This document shows positions 16,233-25,170 of a stretch of 64,000 bases of DNA, piece after piece (the stretch's first letter is position 1; the number at the start of each line of letters is the position of its first letter). This stretch comes from Anaerolineae bacterium (lineage in GTDB: Bacteria; Chloroflexota; Anaerolineae; Aggregatilineales; Phototrophicaceae), in the NCBI GenBank assembly GCA_020849765.1, contig JADLAY010000003.1, positions 62,001 through 126,000 of the forward strand, given 5' to 3'. Under the pieces are notes generated by a model. It searched no databases. It was not told the DNA's origin and saw only the letters and a program-made list of their open reading frames with translations. The position numbers were made by a program, and so were the translations under genes.

Positions 16233-17876
16233 ATGGACGCGCAAGAACGGGTCACAGTTGAAGACGTGCGGAAACTTGCGCTGCCTCTGGGCACACGGGT
16301 CATCGCTGGCAACGGCATGTTGAGCCGTATCGTCAGTTGGGCGACCGTGATCTACCCGGAGAACGACACGCTGCCGAAATCGATCCAGCCTGAGGAAATG
16401 ATCCTGGTCGCGACGCCGGAAACGGCCAAGCGCAACCTGAGCGATCTCGAAATCGTGCGCTGGGCCTGCGACCTGCAGGCGGCCGCCATCGTCGTCAGTG
16501 ATACGCCGCCTCCCAATGTGATCGCCGAGGCGAATGCCTACGAGATGCCGCTCATGATGCTGCCCGCAGGCAGCCGGGCGCGCATGGTCGAGAAATCGGT
16601 CGTCAGCCTGCTCGTCGACCGCAAGGGCCAGATCGAACGGCGCGGCATTCAGATCTACCGGCAGTTGACACAAATTTCCTCGCGCAACGAGGGCATGACC
16701 GAGCTGATCAATGCCATCGCGCGTCTGACCAACAAAGCCATCGTCGTGCAGGATAAACGGCTGCAAACCATCGGCAGCGTGCTGCAGCCGCAGTTTGCCG
16801 GGTTGTGGGAAGATGTCGAGACGTTCCTGCGCAAACAGGACAATCTGCCCGTCGAACTGCAGGATCGGCACCGCGTCAGCGAGATCGAGAATCCCGCGAT
16901 CCTGCAATCGCTGCCGACGCCGGGGCTGGCGCGGCTGGTCGCGCCGATCGTCACCAAGGACATCGGGCGCGGCTACCTCTCGATCATCGGCCACGACACC
17001 GAACTGGACGACGTCGATCAACTGGTCGCCGAACACGGCGCAGCAGCCTGCGCGCTGGAGATGGCGAAGGCCAAGATGGTCAGCGACACCGAGAAGCGCC
17101 TGCGCGGCACATTCCTCGACCGCGTGCTGATCGGTGACATCAGCCAGCAGGAAGCGATCAAGCAGGGCGAACGCTTCGAGCACAACATGGCGCGCCCGCA
17201 CGTGGCGATTGTGCTGGCCTGGCGCGGCGAACGCGTGCTCTCGCTGCGGCGCATCGAGACGACGGTCAACACGCTGGTGTCTTCGGGCAAGTATCCGGCA
17301 CTGGTGTGGCAGCGCGAACGCGAAAACGAGGTTGTGGTCTTCCATGCCATCGACAGCGACATCAAAGATCCGCACCAGCACAGCACCAAGTTCGCCAAAA
17401 CGATCGCCGACGAACTCATCCGCCAGAATCCGGGGGCGCATCTCGCGGTCGGCGTCGGGCAAGAGGCGGAGGACATCACCGGCTGGCGCATCAGCTACAG
17501 CGAAGCACATCAGGCGCTCGAACTGGCGGCCCGTCTGCAGAGCGATTCGCCCCTGTTCATCGGCGACCTGGGCGTCTACCAGTTGATCCTGAGCCTGAAT
17601 GACCGCGACAAACTGCTCAGCTTCTGTGATACCATGCTCGGCCCGCTGCTGGATTACGATCACAAGCAGAACGCCGATTTGATCAAGACTCTGGAAGCCT
17701 TCTTCCAGCGGCATGGCAACCTGAGCCAGACCGCCGAAACTCTGATCGTGCATCGCAACACACTTTTGTATAGAATGTCCAGGATTAACGAGATCGCCCA
17801 GGTGGATTTCGACCGCCCGGAGATCCGGCTTGGGCTGCATTTGGCCCTGACCATCCGCCGCTTGCTGGGGACCTAG
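16233..17876 (+). CDS. PucR/CdaR-type transcriptional regulator (paralog 1)
   Basis: 547-residue regulator. The N-terminal PucR-type sensor domain begins TVEDVRKLALPLGTRVIAG. A middle GAF/GGDEF-like region follows, and a C-terminal PucR helix-turn-helix is seen at about 483-545 (LEAFFQRHGNLSQTAETLIV, HRNTLLYRMSRINEI). Family members sense small molecules such as purine intermediates or sugar acids and activate nearby genes. GAAGG precedes the ATG. It lies directly upstream of the glutamate synthase gene on the same strand, so it may control it; this is inference. A second protein of the same architecture is encoded at 25171-26799. Confidence 0.88.
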   Translation: MDAQERVTVEDVRKLALPLGTRVIAGNGMLSRIVSWATVIYPENDTLPKSIQPEEMILVATPETAKRNLSDLEIVRWACDLQAAAIVVSDTPPPNVIAEANAYEMPLMMLPAGSRARMVEKSVVSLLVDRKGQIERRGIQIYRQLTQISSRNEGMTELINAIARLTNKAIVVQDKRLQTIGSVLQPQFAGLWEDVETFLRKQDNLPVELQDRHRVSEIENPAILQSLPTPGLARLVAPIVTKDIGRGYLSIIGHDTELDDVDQLVAEHGAAACALEMAKAKMVSDTEKRLRGTFLDRVLIGDISQQEAIKQGERFEHNMARPHVAIVLAWRGERVLSLRRIETTVNTLVSSGKYPALVWQRERENEVVVFHAIDSDIKDPHQHSTKFAKTIADELIRQNPGAHLAVGVGQEAEDITGWRISYSEAHQALELAARLQSDSPLFIGDLGVYQLILSLNDRDKLLSFCDTMLGPLLDYDHKQNADLIKTLEAFFQRHGNLSQTAETLIVHRNTLLYRMSRINEIAQVDFDRPEIRLGLHLALTIRRLLGT

Positions 17877-18021
17877 CGTATAAACGCATTTCGTGAAGCG
17901 CGTCACTGCCGAACGGCACACCTGCTCTATGTGTGCAAAATGTATGAACAATCGCCTCTAAGTTCGGGCAGAAATTACCTGACGATTCATTACAATTAGA
18001 AACTAGCACCAACTCCAGGGG

Positions 18022-18060
18022 TGTCGCCCTTGTCAAGAGGCGACAAAAAGCTCTTTTTTT
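18022..18060 (+). promoter_or_regulatory. Leader hairpin with T run before glutamate synthase
   Basis: TGTCGCC (18022-18028) pairs with GGCGACA (18039-18045), extended inside by CTT/AAG. A run of seven T residues ends at 18060, but it starts 8 nt after the stem. It could be the terminator of the regulator gene or an attenuator for the synthase gene starting at 18105. A TACAAT box lies upstream near 17990. Confidence 0.5.
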
Positions 18061-18104
18061 CACCATCGTAAAGCTAGCAATACGGAAGTTGAAGGGACAC
18101 TGCC

Positions 18105-21100
18105 GTGACCTATGAGCCACTCCACTCCGTTCTACCCCAACACCCTGTCGACGACCGCGAGCGCGACGCTTGCGCGTTGATTTGCGCAGTTCGCAAGGGC
18201 GGCCAGGCAACACACGGAAACGTCAAGCGCACGATTGAGGCGCTCACACGCATGGGCCATCGCACGGGCATCGTCGACGGTGAAGGCGATGGTGTCGGCA
18301 TCATGACGGATATTCCCCGCCAGATCTGGGCGCGCATGTTGGCGCAGCGCAGCATCCGGTCGTCATTGGCCATCGACCCCGGTTTCTGGGTCGCGCACAT
18401 GATGATCCCGGTACACATGCGCGGCGAACACGGCGCCCTGGTCGAGGCGGTACACAATCAGATCGCGGAAGCGGGGCTGCACATTCTGCACAGCGAAGCC
18501 GCCAACGTCGATAGCTACATGCTGGGCCGCAGCGCGCTCAAGAACGAGCCGCTCTTCTGGCAGTTCGCGGGCATGGGCGGCAGCGTCAACATCGACGCGC
18601 TGGAGCCGACGCTCTATCGCCTGCAGGCGCATCTCGAACGCGCCTACGGCGTGCACTTCCCGTCTTTCTCGTCACGCAGCGTCGTCTACAAAGTGCAGGG
18701 CACGGTCGAGATTTTGCGCCGCTACTATCCTGAACTGCGCGACCCCGAATATGCCTCGACGGTCACGCTCGGCCACGCGCGCTACAGCACAAACACCAAC
18801 CCGATCTTCGAACGCGTTCAGCCGTTCAACGTCATCGGCCACAATGGCGAGTTCAACACGATCTCGCGCTTCCGTCTGGAAGCGGCCATGCTCGGCGTGA
18901 CGCTCGACCCGAAGAACTCCGACTCGCAGGACATTGACCGCGCCATTGACGCGCTGTGCATGGACTTCGGCCTCGACCTGATCGAGGCGATGGAATACAT
19001 CTTCCCGCCCTACGAGCACGACCTGATCCAGAACGCGCCGGAAGTCCACGAGCTGTACGACGACGTGCGCCATGCCTTTGGCCCGTTCGCGCAAGGCCCG
19101 GCGGCCATCGCCGCGCGCATGGGCGATCAGTGCGTGTTCTCGGTCGATGCGCTCGGCCTGCGTCCGCTCTGGTTCGGCGAATCGGAGAAGGAATACTTCG
19201 CCTCGTCCGAGCGCGGCGTTTACCCGCTGGACAGCATGTCGACCGATCCGAAGCCGCTCGCGCCAGGCGAGAAGATAGCGCTCGTGATCAAGCCCGGTCG
19301 CCCGGTGGAAGTGCTCGACTACCCCGCCATCCAGCGCCACATGCTGCAGCGCAGCCGTGAGCGCATGATCATGAACGGCGGGCTGGGCCAGCGCTGGTCG
19401 CTGAATGACCTGCGCATGGGCAATGGCGCTCAGTCACCGACCGCCCCGACCAACGGCAACGGCCACAGCCCGGCACCTGCGGGCAGCGCAGCCACAGGCG
19501 GCGTCGCCGTCGCGGAAGCCGTTGCGACCGCCCCGGCGCGCACGGTGGTGGCTGAAGCTCAGCCGTGGATCGCACAGCCCGCCGCCCTCAACACGGCGAC
19601 GATGGCCGCGCTCGGCTGGGAACGCTATCACCTCAACATCGCCGAGACGATGGCGGAGGCCGCCAAGGAGCTGGTTGGCTCACTCGGTTGGGATGGCCCG
19701 CTGGCCGTGCTCAGCCAGACGCGCGTCAACGCCGCCGACTTCTTTAAAGAGACGGTCGCCGTCGTCACCAACCCGGCCATCGACCGCGAGCGCGAGCAGG
19801 CCCAGTTTTCGACCAACGTCCTCTTAGGTCGGCGGCCGCTCGTGAGCGCGAAGTCGTCCGCGGACGACCTGCTGCTCAGGCTCCAGGTGCCGCTGCTGCT
19901 CGGCGGGCATCCGACGCTGGCGACCGATACGGAGATGCGCGCCGTCGCCGAGAAATACGGCACGTACACACTGGAAGATGTGCTGGTGCACTTTGGCGAG
20001 CGCGCGGTCATCCTGTCCGCGACCGGCGCACTGGACGAGACGATTGAGCAGGCGCTGGATCGTCTGTGCAGCGCCGCCATCGAAGCGGTGCGCGGCGGCG
20101 CAGAATGCCTGATCCTGGACGACAGCGAGGTATACACCGGCGAGCGCCTGTGGCTCGACCCGCTGCTGGCGACGTCCGCGGTCGACCGCGCCCTGCGCGA
20201 TGCGCCCGACAAGCCGAATCTGCGCCGCCAGACGGGCATCGTCCTCCGTTCGGGTTCGCTGCGCGACATGCACGATCTGGCGCTGTCGCTGGGCATGGGC
20301 GCGAACGCCCTCGTGCCGTATGCGATGTACGCCGTCGGCCTGGGCATGGCCCCTCGCGCGCCGCGCGAACCGCTGACCAGCGACGAGATCCTCCAGCGTT
20401 TGACCAACCTGATGAAGGGCATCAAGGCCGGGCTGGAGAAGATCACATCGACCATCGGCTGCCACGAACTGCGCGGCTATGGCCTCTCGTTCAGCTCGAT
20501 CGGCATTGCGCCGTCGGTGGCGGAGAAGTTCGGCACGTCGAATTACTGCGGCAGCGAAGGCTACGGCCTGACCTGGGACAGCCTGCGCGCCGATGCCGAA
20601 GAGCGCGCGGCAGAGATGCGCGGCGAAAAATCGACCAAGATGGACAACCCGGATCGCCTGTATCCGAAGATGTGGAAGAAGGTCGAAGATATCGCCCACG
20701 GCGAGATGACGCTCGACGAGTACACGTCACTCATGCTCGATCTTGAGCGCGATAAGCCGGTGGCGCTGCGCCACATCATGGGTCTCAAAGCCACCGATAG
20801 CGACGTCGACCCAGACAGCGTGGACATCAGCGTCGGCGATCACTCGATGCCGATCCTGATCGGTGCCATGTCGTTCGGCTCGCAGGGCGAACTCGCCTAC
20901 AAAGCGTACGCGGAAGCGGCCTACAAGCTCGACATCCTGTGCATCAACGGCGAAGGCGGCGAGCTGCCGGACATGCTCAATCGCTACCCGCGCAACCGCG
21001 GCCAGCAGATCGCCTCGGCACGCTTCGGTGTCAACATCGGCTTCCTGAACTCGGCAGCCGTGCTCGAAATCAAGATCGGCCAGGGCGCCAAGCCGGGCGA

Positions 21101-22799
21101 AGGCGGCCAGCTCCCCGGCCACAAGGTGACGCCGCAGGTGGCGCTGGCACGCAGTACCAACCCGTGGGTCGACCTGATCTCGCCGAGCAACAACCACGAC
21201 CTCTACTCGATTGAGGATCTGGCGCAGTTGATCGAAGAACTCAAGACCGCCAATCCGCGGGCGAAGGTATCGGTCAAGATCCCGGTCGTGCCAGGCGTCG
21301 GCATCATCGCGGTCGGCATCGCCAAGGCGGGCGCGGACATCATCAACATCACCGGCTACGAAGGTGGCACGGGTGCGGCGCGCGCGCATGCGCTGCGTCA
21401 CGCCGGTCTGCCGACGGAACTCGGCGTGTGGATGGCGCATCATGCCCTGACCGAAAGCGGTTTGCGCAACGACGTCGAAATCTGGGCTGACGGCGGTATG
21501 AAGAGCGGGCGCGACGTGATCAAGATGATCTGCCTGGGCGCCAACCGCGTCGGCTTCGGCACGATGGCGATGGTCGCCGTCGGCTGTACCATCTGTCGCA
21601 AGTGTCACGAGGGCACCTGCCACGTCGGCATCACGACGCACATCCGCACCGTCGAAGAAGCGACTGACAAGGGCATCAAGCACTTTGAGCCGCGCGACTA
21701 CGAAGCGTCGGTCAACGGTATTTGCAACGTGTTCAACATGCTCGGTGAAGACATTCGTCGTTGGACGGCAGCGCTCGGATTCACCAAGACGCAGGATCTG
21801 GTCGGGCGTGTCGACCTGGTCGAGCAGATCTCGATGCAGGATCGCATAGACCTGAGCGCCCTGCTGACCCCCGCCCCCGCGGTGGCGCAGCGTGAACTGC
21901 TGCCCGGCGTCGGTCGGCGTCTGGTGCGCCCGCGCAACTCGCTGACGCGCCAGATCACGCGCATCATCGGCGAGCACACGCAGAACGGCGACCGCGAACT
22001 GACCTACGACGACGAGGCCGTCATGGCAATGGATCGCGCGCTGGGCACGCATCTGTGCGGCGCCTTCAAGCGCGGCGAGATCGCCAACCGTGACGAACTC
22101 AAGGGTGTGCATCTGAGCTTCAGCAACTCGGCGGTGCCAGGCAACGGCCTCGGTGCGTTCCTGGATGCGCCGGTCGATATCCTGGTCGAAGGCGGCGCGC
22201 AGGATGGCGTGGTTAAGTGCGCCAAGGGCGGCAAGCTCACGGTGTTGCGCGGGCTCAATCACAACGGCCAGCGTCTCGACGGTTCCGTCGGCAAGAGCTT
22301 CGCCTACGGCGCGCAGGGTGGGCGTTTCATCGTCCAGGGCAACGCGGATACGCGCGCCTGCATTCGCTTCAGCGGTGCGGACGTCGTCTTCGGCGGCGAA
22401 ATCACCACCCCGCTGCGCGATCACCTGGGTGGGCTGGCGGCGCGCGCCAATCTGAAGGGTTATGCTTTCGAGTACATGACGAGCGGGCGCGCCCTCGTGC
22501 TGGGCGACCCCGGCCCGTGGATGTGCGCAGGCATGTCCGGCGGTGTCATCTACCAGCGCGTGCACACCGAGATGGGCCTGGACGTGGAAGCGATCAAGCG
22601 GCGCATCGCCAGGGGCGCGAAGGTCGAAATCTTCCCGCTCGATGCGCAGGGTAATGAAGACATCCGCGACCTGCTCGGCGACTACATCGTGACGCTGCAG
22701 CAGAACAACCAGGCGGAAGCCGTGCGCCATCTGTACCCGCTGTTCGACGACCCGGCAGCGCACTTCGTCAAGATCGCGGCGCCGACGCGCGCGAACTGA
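18105..22799 (+). CDS. gltB: Glutamate synthase, large subunit
   Basis: Makes glutamate from 2-oxoglutarate and glutamine-derived ammonia. The 1564 residues show the standard order. The class II glutamine amidotransferase domain has predicted nucleophile Cys23 (RERDACALICAV, so a propeptide of 22) with GHARYSTNTNP and IGHNGEFNTI. The central domain is preceded by an unusual Ala/Pro/Gly-rich linker at about 440-485. The FMN-binding synthase domain includes QGAKPGEGGQLPGHKV and ITGYEGGTGAA. The 3Fe-4S cysteines lie in CTICRKCHEGTCHVGI near residue 1162, followed by a GXGXG beta-helix. GTG start with AAGGGA upstream. No gltD is adjacent, so ferredoxin or a distant small subunit must supply electrons. 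Confidence 0.96.
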   Translation: MTYEPLHSVLPQHPVDDRERDACALICAVRKGGQATHGNVKRTIEALTRMGHRTGIVDGEGDGVGIMTDIPRQIWARMLAQRSIRSSLAIDPGFWVAHMMIPVHMRGEHGALVEAVHNQIAEAGLHILHSEAANVDSYMLGRSALKNEPLFWQFAGMGGSVNIDALEPTLYRLQAHLERAYGVHFPSFSSRSVVYKVQGTVEILRRYYPELRDPEYASTVTLGHARYSTNTNPIFERVQPFNVIGHNGEFNTISRFRLEAAMLGVTLDPKNSDSQDIDRAIDALCMDFGLDLIEAMEYIFPPYEHDLIQNAPEVHELYDDVRHAFGPFAQGPAAIAARMGDQCVFSVDALGLRPLWFGESEKEYFASSERGVYPLDSMSTDPKPLAPGEKIALVIKPGRPVEVLDYPAIQRHMLQRSRERMIMNGGLGQRWSLNDLRMGNGAQSPTAPTNGNGHSPAPAGSAATGGVAVAEAVATAPARTVVAEAQPWIAQPAALNTATMAALGWERYHLNIAETMAEAAKELVGSLGWDGPLAVLSQTRVNAADFFKETVAVVTNPAIDREREQAQFSTNVLLGRRPLVSAKSSADDLLLRLQVPLLLGGHPTLATDTEMRAVAEKYGTYTLEDVLVHFGERAVILSATGALDETIEQALDRLCSAAIEAVRGGAECLILDDSEVYTGERLWLDPLLATSAVDRALRDAPDKPNLRRQTGIVLRSGSLRDMHDLALSLGMGANALVPYAMYAVGLGMAPRAPREPLTSDEILQRLTNLMKGIKAGLEKITSTIGCHELRGYGLSFSSIGIAPSVAEKFGTSNYCGSEGYGLTWDSLRADAEERAAEMRGEKSTKMDNPDRLYPKMWKKVEDIAHGEMTLDEYTSLMLDLERDKPVALRHIMGLKATDSDVDPDSVDISVGDHSMPILIGAMSFGSQGELAYKAYAEAAYKLDILCINGEGGELPDMLNRYPRNRGQQIASARFGVNIGFLNSAAVLEIKIGQGAKPGEGGQLPGHKVTPQVALARSTNPWVDLISPSNNHDLYSIEDLAQLIEELKTANPRAKVSVKIPVVPGVGIIAVGIAKAGADIINITGYEGGTGAARAHALRHAGLPTELGVWMAHHALTESGLRNDVEIWADGGMKSGRDVIKMICLGANRVGFGTMAMVAVGCTICRKCHEGTCHVGITTHIRTVEEATDKGIKHFEPRDYEASVNGICNVFNMLGEDIRRWTAALGFTKTQDLVGRVDLVEQISMQDRIDLSALLTPAPAVAQRELLPGVGRRLVRPRNSLTRQITRIIGEHTQNGDRELTYDDEAVMAMDRALGTHLCGAFKRGEIANRDELKGVHLSFSNSAVPGNGLGAFLDAPVDILVEGGAQDGVVKCAKGGKLTVLRGLNHNGQRLDGSVGKSFAYGAQGGRFIVQGNADTRACIRFSGADVVFGGEITTPLRDHLGGLAARANLKGYAFEYMTSGRALVLGDPGPWMCAGMSGGVIYQRVHTEMGLDVEAIKRRIARGAKVEIFPLDAQGNEDIRDLLGDYIVTLQQNNQAEAVRHLYPLFDDPAAHFVKIAAPTRAN

Positions 22800-22822
22800 C
22801 CCATTGCATCCGCAGCACTTAT

Positions 22823-22849
22823 GGCACGGGGCATTGAGTGTCCCGTGCC
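22823..22849. repeat. GGCACGG palindrome after gltB
   Basis: GGCACGGG (22823-22830) and CCCGTGCC (22842-22849) form an 8-bp stem 23 nt after the gltB stop, without a T run. It may end transcription or belong to a dispersed palindrome family. Confidence 0.55.
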
Positions 22850-23119
22850 AATGTCAGATTTGAGAAATGAGGAGGACTGAGACAAAAACACCCGCATGAA
22901 ATACAGTAAAACCCGTTACATCCCTTTCCCCTTACTTTGCGTTTCGATCTACACACATTGCGTTAGGGCCAACGGGCCTTTTCTTGGAGCACGCGTTCAT
23001 TTGGCAAGCGCCTATTCTTAAAACCACCGGAGAAGATGCGTTAGGCCCCGATAGTAAGAGTTACCCGTACGACCCAAGTCTTTCGCGCTCAACCACCGAA
23101 AGCCTCACTCCAAAAGCGC
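22850..23119. other. Intergenic region without a supported gene
   Basis: Lower in GC than its surroundings. A 41-codon frame at 22896-23021 has no properly spaced ribosome binding site. Nothing else is seen. Confidence 0.5.
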
Positions 23120-24739
23120 TCAGTACCATTTGTATTCCTTTCCAGTAATATTTCTCAGAGCGGCTGCCGCCCCAAAAGCCAGTGCTTTTTCTTTGAGGGC
23201 GTTCTCCAATGTATTGACCGCTCTTGTATCCCTGATTTCGCCCAGTAAAGATACGGCCTCGTCGCGACCGTTTTCTGCCTTGCTCTCAACAAGTTCGATC
23301 AGTCTATCTACGGCGCGCGGCTCCGCCTGAACAGCTCGGAAGAATTCCCTCAACGCGACGGATGCGCTTCCTCGCACAAATGCGTATCTGTCTTGAAGCG
23401 CGTCAATCAGTGGATCGACGGCTTCGGGCGCCTCAAGGTACTGCAAGCCTTTGGCGGCGGAGCTGCGAATGATCGGGTCTTCATCCTTCAGGACTTTGAT
23501 GAGGACGGGACTCGCGTCCTGAGCGACCGCTGGCCCAATCTTCCCTAACGCTTGTGCTGCCTGCGCCCGCAAACTTGCTTCACGGTCGGCGTCCTCAACC
23601 ACACGAATTAGCACAGGTGTCGCCGCGCTCGTTTCACCGATTTTGCCGAGAACGTAGGCGCTGCTGACAAAAAGACGCGAACTCTGATCAGCAATGAACT
23701 CACTCAAAGCAGGCGCGGTTGGTTTGCCTATACGAAGTATCGTTTCAATGCAATCGCTCCTCAAGAACGTGCTGTCGTCAGCCAGTTGCTCTTCGAGTTT
23801 GAATATTTGCATCAGCCCAGGAACAGCGGGAGCGCCTATGGCTCCCAGCGCTTCGACCGCCTGCTTTTTGTCTTCGTACCCGCTGCTGGAATCGGCGAGG
23901 ATCTTTAGCCAGTGGCGCATTGGCTTGCCGGTGAACTCCGGATCGTCTCCCGGCGGCAGGCTTTCCAAGATCGATTCGGGCGTAGTAAACGCCCGGACAA
24001 ACGTCTTCGCCGTATTGTTGAGGGAATCGCAGCGCAGCGCCTGTTCGTAACAAACCTTCGCCTCCGGGCAAGGTTTGATATTGTTCGGATCAACCTCGTC
24101 GTCGGGGTAAAACGACTTGTAGGTCAGGGAACCAAGCATCAGCCACACGCCAGATAGTTCGTTATCAGGTGCCTTGGGCAGCGCGGCTGCTGCTTCCGTG
24201 CAAAAAGCCTTTAGCACATCCGGCGGGTATAGTGTCTTGTGACCCTGCACAATCGCCGTCCACAACTGCCCAATCTGATCGTTGAGGCGGGGTGGATCGA
24301 CCGCTAGAGTGGGCGTTATGTCCAAAACCGCCAACGCTGTAAGCGCCGCCTGAGCAACTTCCGCCCATTGGGACTGCGACAGGCGCTTTAGCTTTGGAAC
24401 TGCCTGCTCAATTCCCAACTCGCCCAGCAAATTGACCGCGTCTGCCAGCTTAGGCGCGTCATCGCTATGCTCCAATATATCCATCAAGAAAGGCACGGCT
24501 TCTTGGCCCATACTCCTGAGTTGCTCCAGGGCGGGATTTTGCCCCAGGACGTCTCTACGTCCCAACTCAGCGAGGAGGGTTTGAACATCGGCGGTTTTCG
24601 CGGTCCCAAACCCGGGACTCTCTTGGAAGTCGCTCTTTCCTTCACTGGTTTGAACGCCGCCGGCTTTCGCGGCGCTAGTATGACCTTGCTCGAGTTGATC
24701 CTCCTTCTTTCGGCCAAATACCTTTTTTAGAAGATCCAT
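23120..24739 (-). CDS. HEAT-repeat protein
   Basis: 539 residues. A basic/acidic N-terminus (LLKKVFGRKKEDQLEQ) and a probably disordered stretch to about residue 50 come first. HEAT/PBS-lyase-type repeats then make up much of the rest, for example AVPFLMDILEHSDDAPKLAD, RAQAAQALGKIGP and IRSSAAKGLQYLEAPEAVDP. Such repeats form protein-binding superhelices; no enzyme motif is visible. A non-repeat insert at about 150-260 contains EAKVCYEQALRCDS, which is TPR-like. The gene has visibly lower GC than its neighbours and is surrounded by long non-coding stretches with GGCACGG palindromes. This suggests an accessory or transferred gene. Confidence 0.85.
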   Translation of the reverse strand: MDLLKKVFGRKKEDQLEQGHTSAAKAGGVQTSEGKSDFQESPGFGTAKTADVQTLLAELGRRDVLGQNPALEQLRSMGQEAVPFLMDILEHSDDAPKLADAVNLLGELGIEQAVPKLKRLSQSQWAEVAQAALTALAVLDITPTLAVDPPRLNDQIGQLWTAIVQGHKTLYPPDVLKAFCTEAAAALPKAPDNELSGVWLMLGSLTYKSFYPDDEVDPNNIKPCPEAKVCYEQALRCDSLNNTAKTFVRAFTTPESILESLPPGDDPEFTGKPMRHWLKILADSSSGYEDKKQAVEALGAIGAPAVPGLMQIFKLEEQLADDSTFLRSDCIETILRIGKPTAPALSEFIADQSSRLFVSSAYVLGKIGETSAATPVLIRVVEDADREASLRAQAAQALGKIGPAVAQDASPVLIKVLKDEDPIIRSSAAKGLQYLEAPEAVDPLIDALQDRYAFVRGSASVALREFFRAVQAEPRAVDRLIELVESKAENGRDEAVSLLGEIRDTRAVNTLENALKEKALAFGAAAALRNITGKEYKWY

Positions 24740-25170
24740 CTTTCCCTCCTTCTGAGAGGCGTTTCAAAAAAGTTGAGCTTTCCACAATTATGATTATTAT
24801 CCTCGATCTTATACACCCGGCGATAAATGACGAAAAACTCTGGGTCGACGCAGCACACTATCGAATGTGTAAAATAGCTTATCCCTCGACTTTGCACATC
24901 TAAATAATCCCATCTTTAGGTACCTTGCCAAACTCAGATTGGAGCACTTGATTGTTCATCTACCCGCGAAGTGTGGCTTGTGAAAACGGCAGACGTGCCG
25001 TGGCACGTCCCTACGAATCTGTCCATAGGAACGTCATCCTCGGCGTCCGTCTCCGCCTTTTCAGGGCAAGGTGAATCGATGCCATCGCCCATCAGAAAGC
25101 AACACACATCTGAAACGTGCCAGTGGCAATGTCCCGTGCTTGTATTTGTTGTGCGTTTGCTGCGCGGCGA
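24740..25170. other. Long intergenic region with palindromic repeats
   Basis: No coding region is supported. It is AT-rich at the left. ACGTGCC (24993-24999) and GGCACGT (25002-25008) form a 7-bp palindrome. CAATGTCCCGTGC (25127-25139) is the inverted form, at 12 of 13 positions, of the sequence at 22824-22836 on the other side of the HEAT-repeat gene. Confidence 0.55.

Noticed and set aside
18022..18060. Riboswitch before gltB
   Set aside because: A single hairpin with a displaced T run is seen; no known nitrogen-related riboswitch motif was recognised.
20727..22763. Long reverse-strand frame opposite gltB
   Set aside because: Shadow of gltB codon usage; no domain or start signal.
22896..23021. 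41-codon ORF after gltB
   Set aside because: The nearest GGAGG is more than 15 nt from the ATG and the peptide has no recognisable features.
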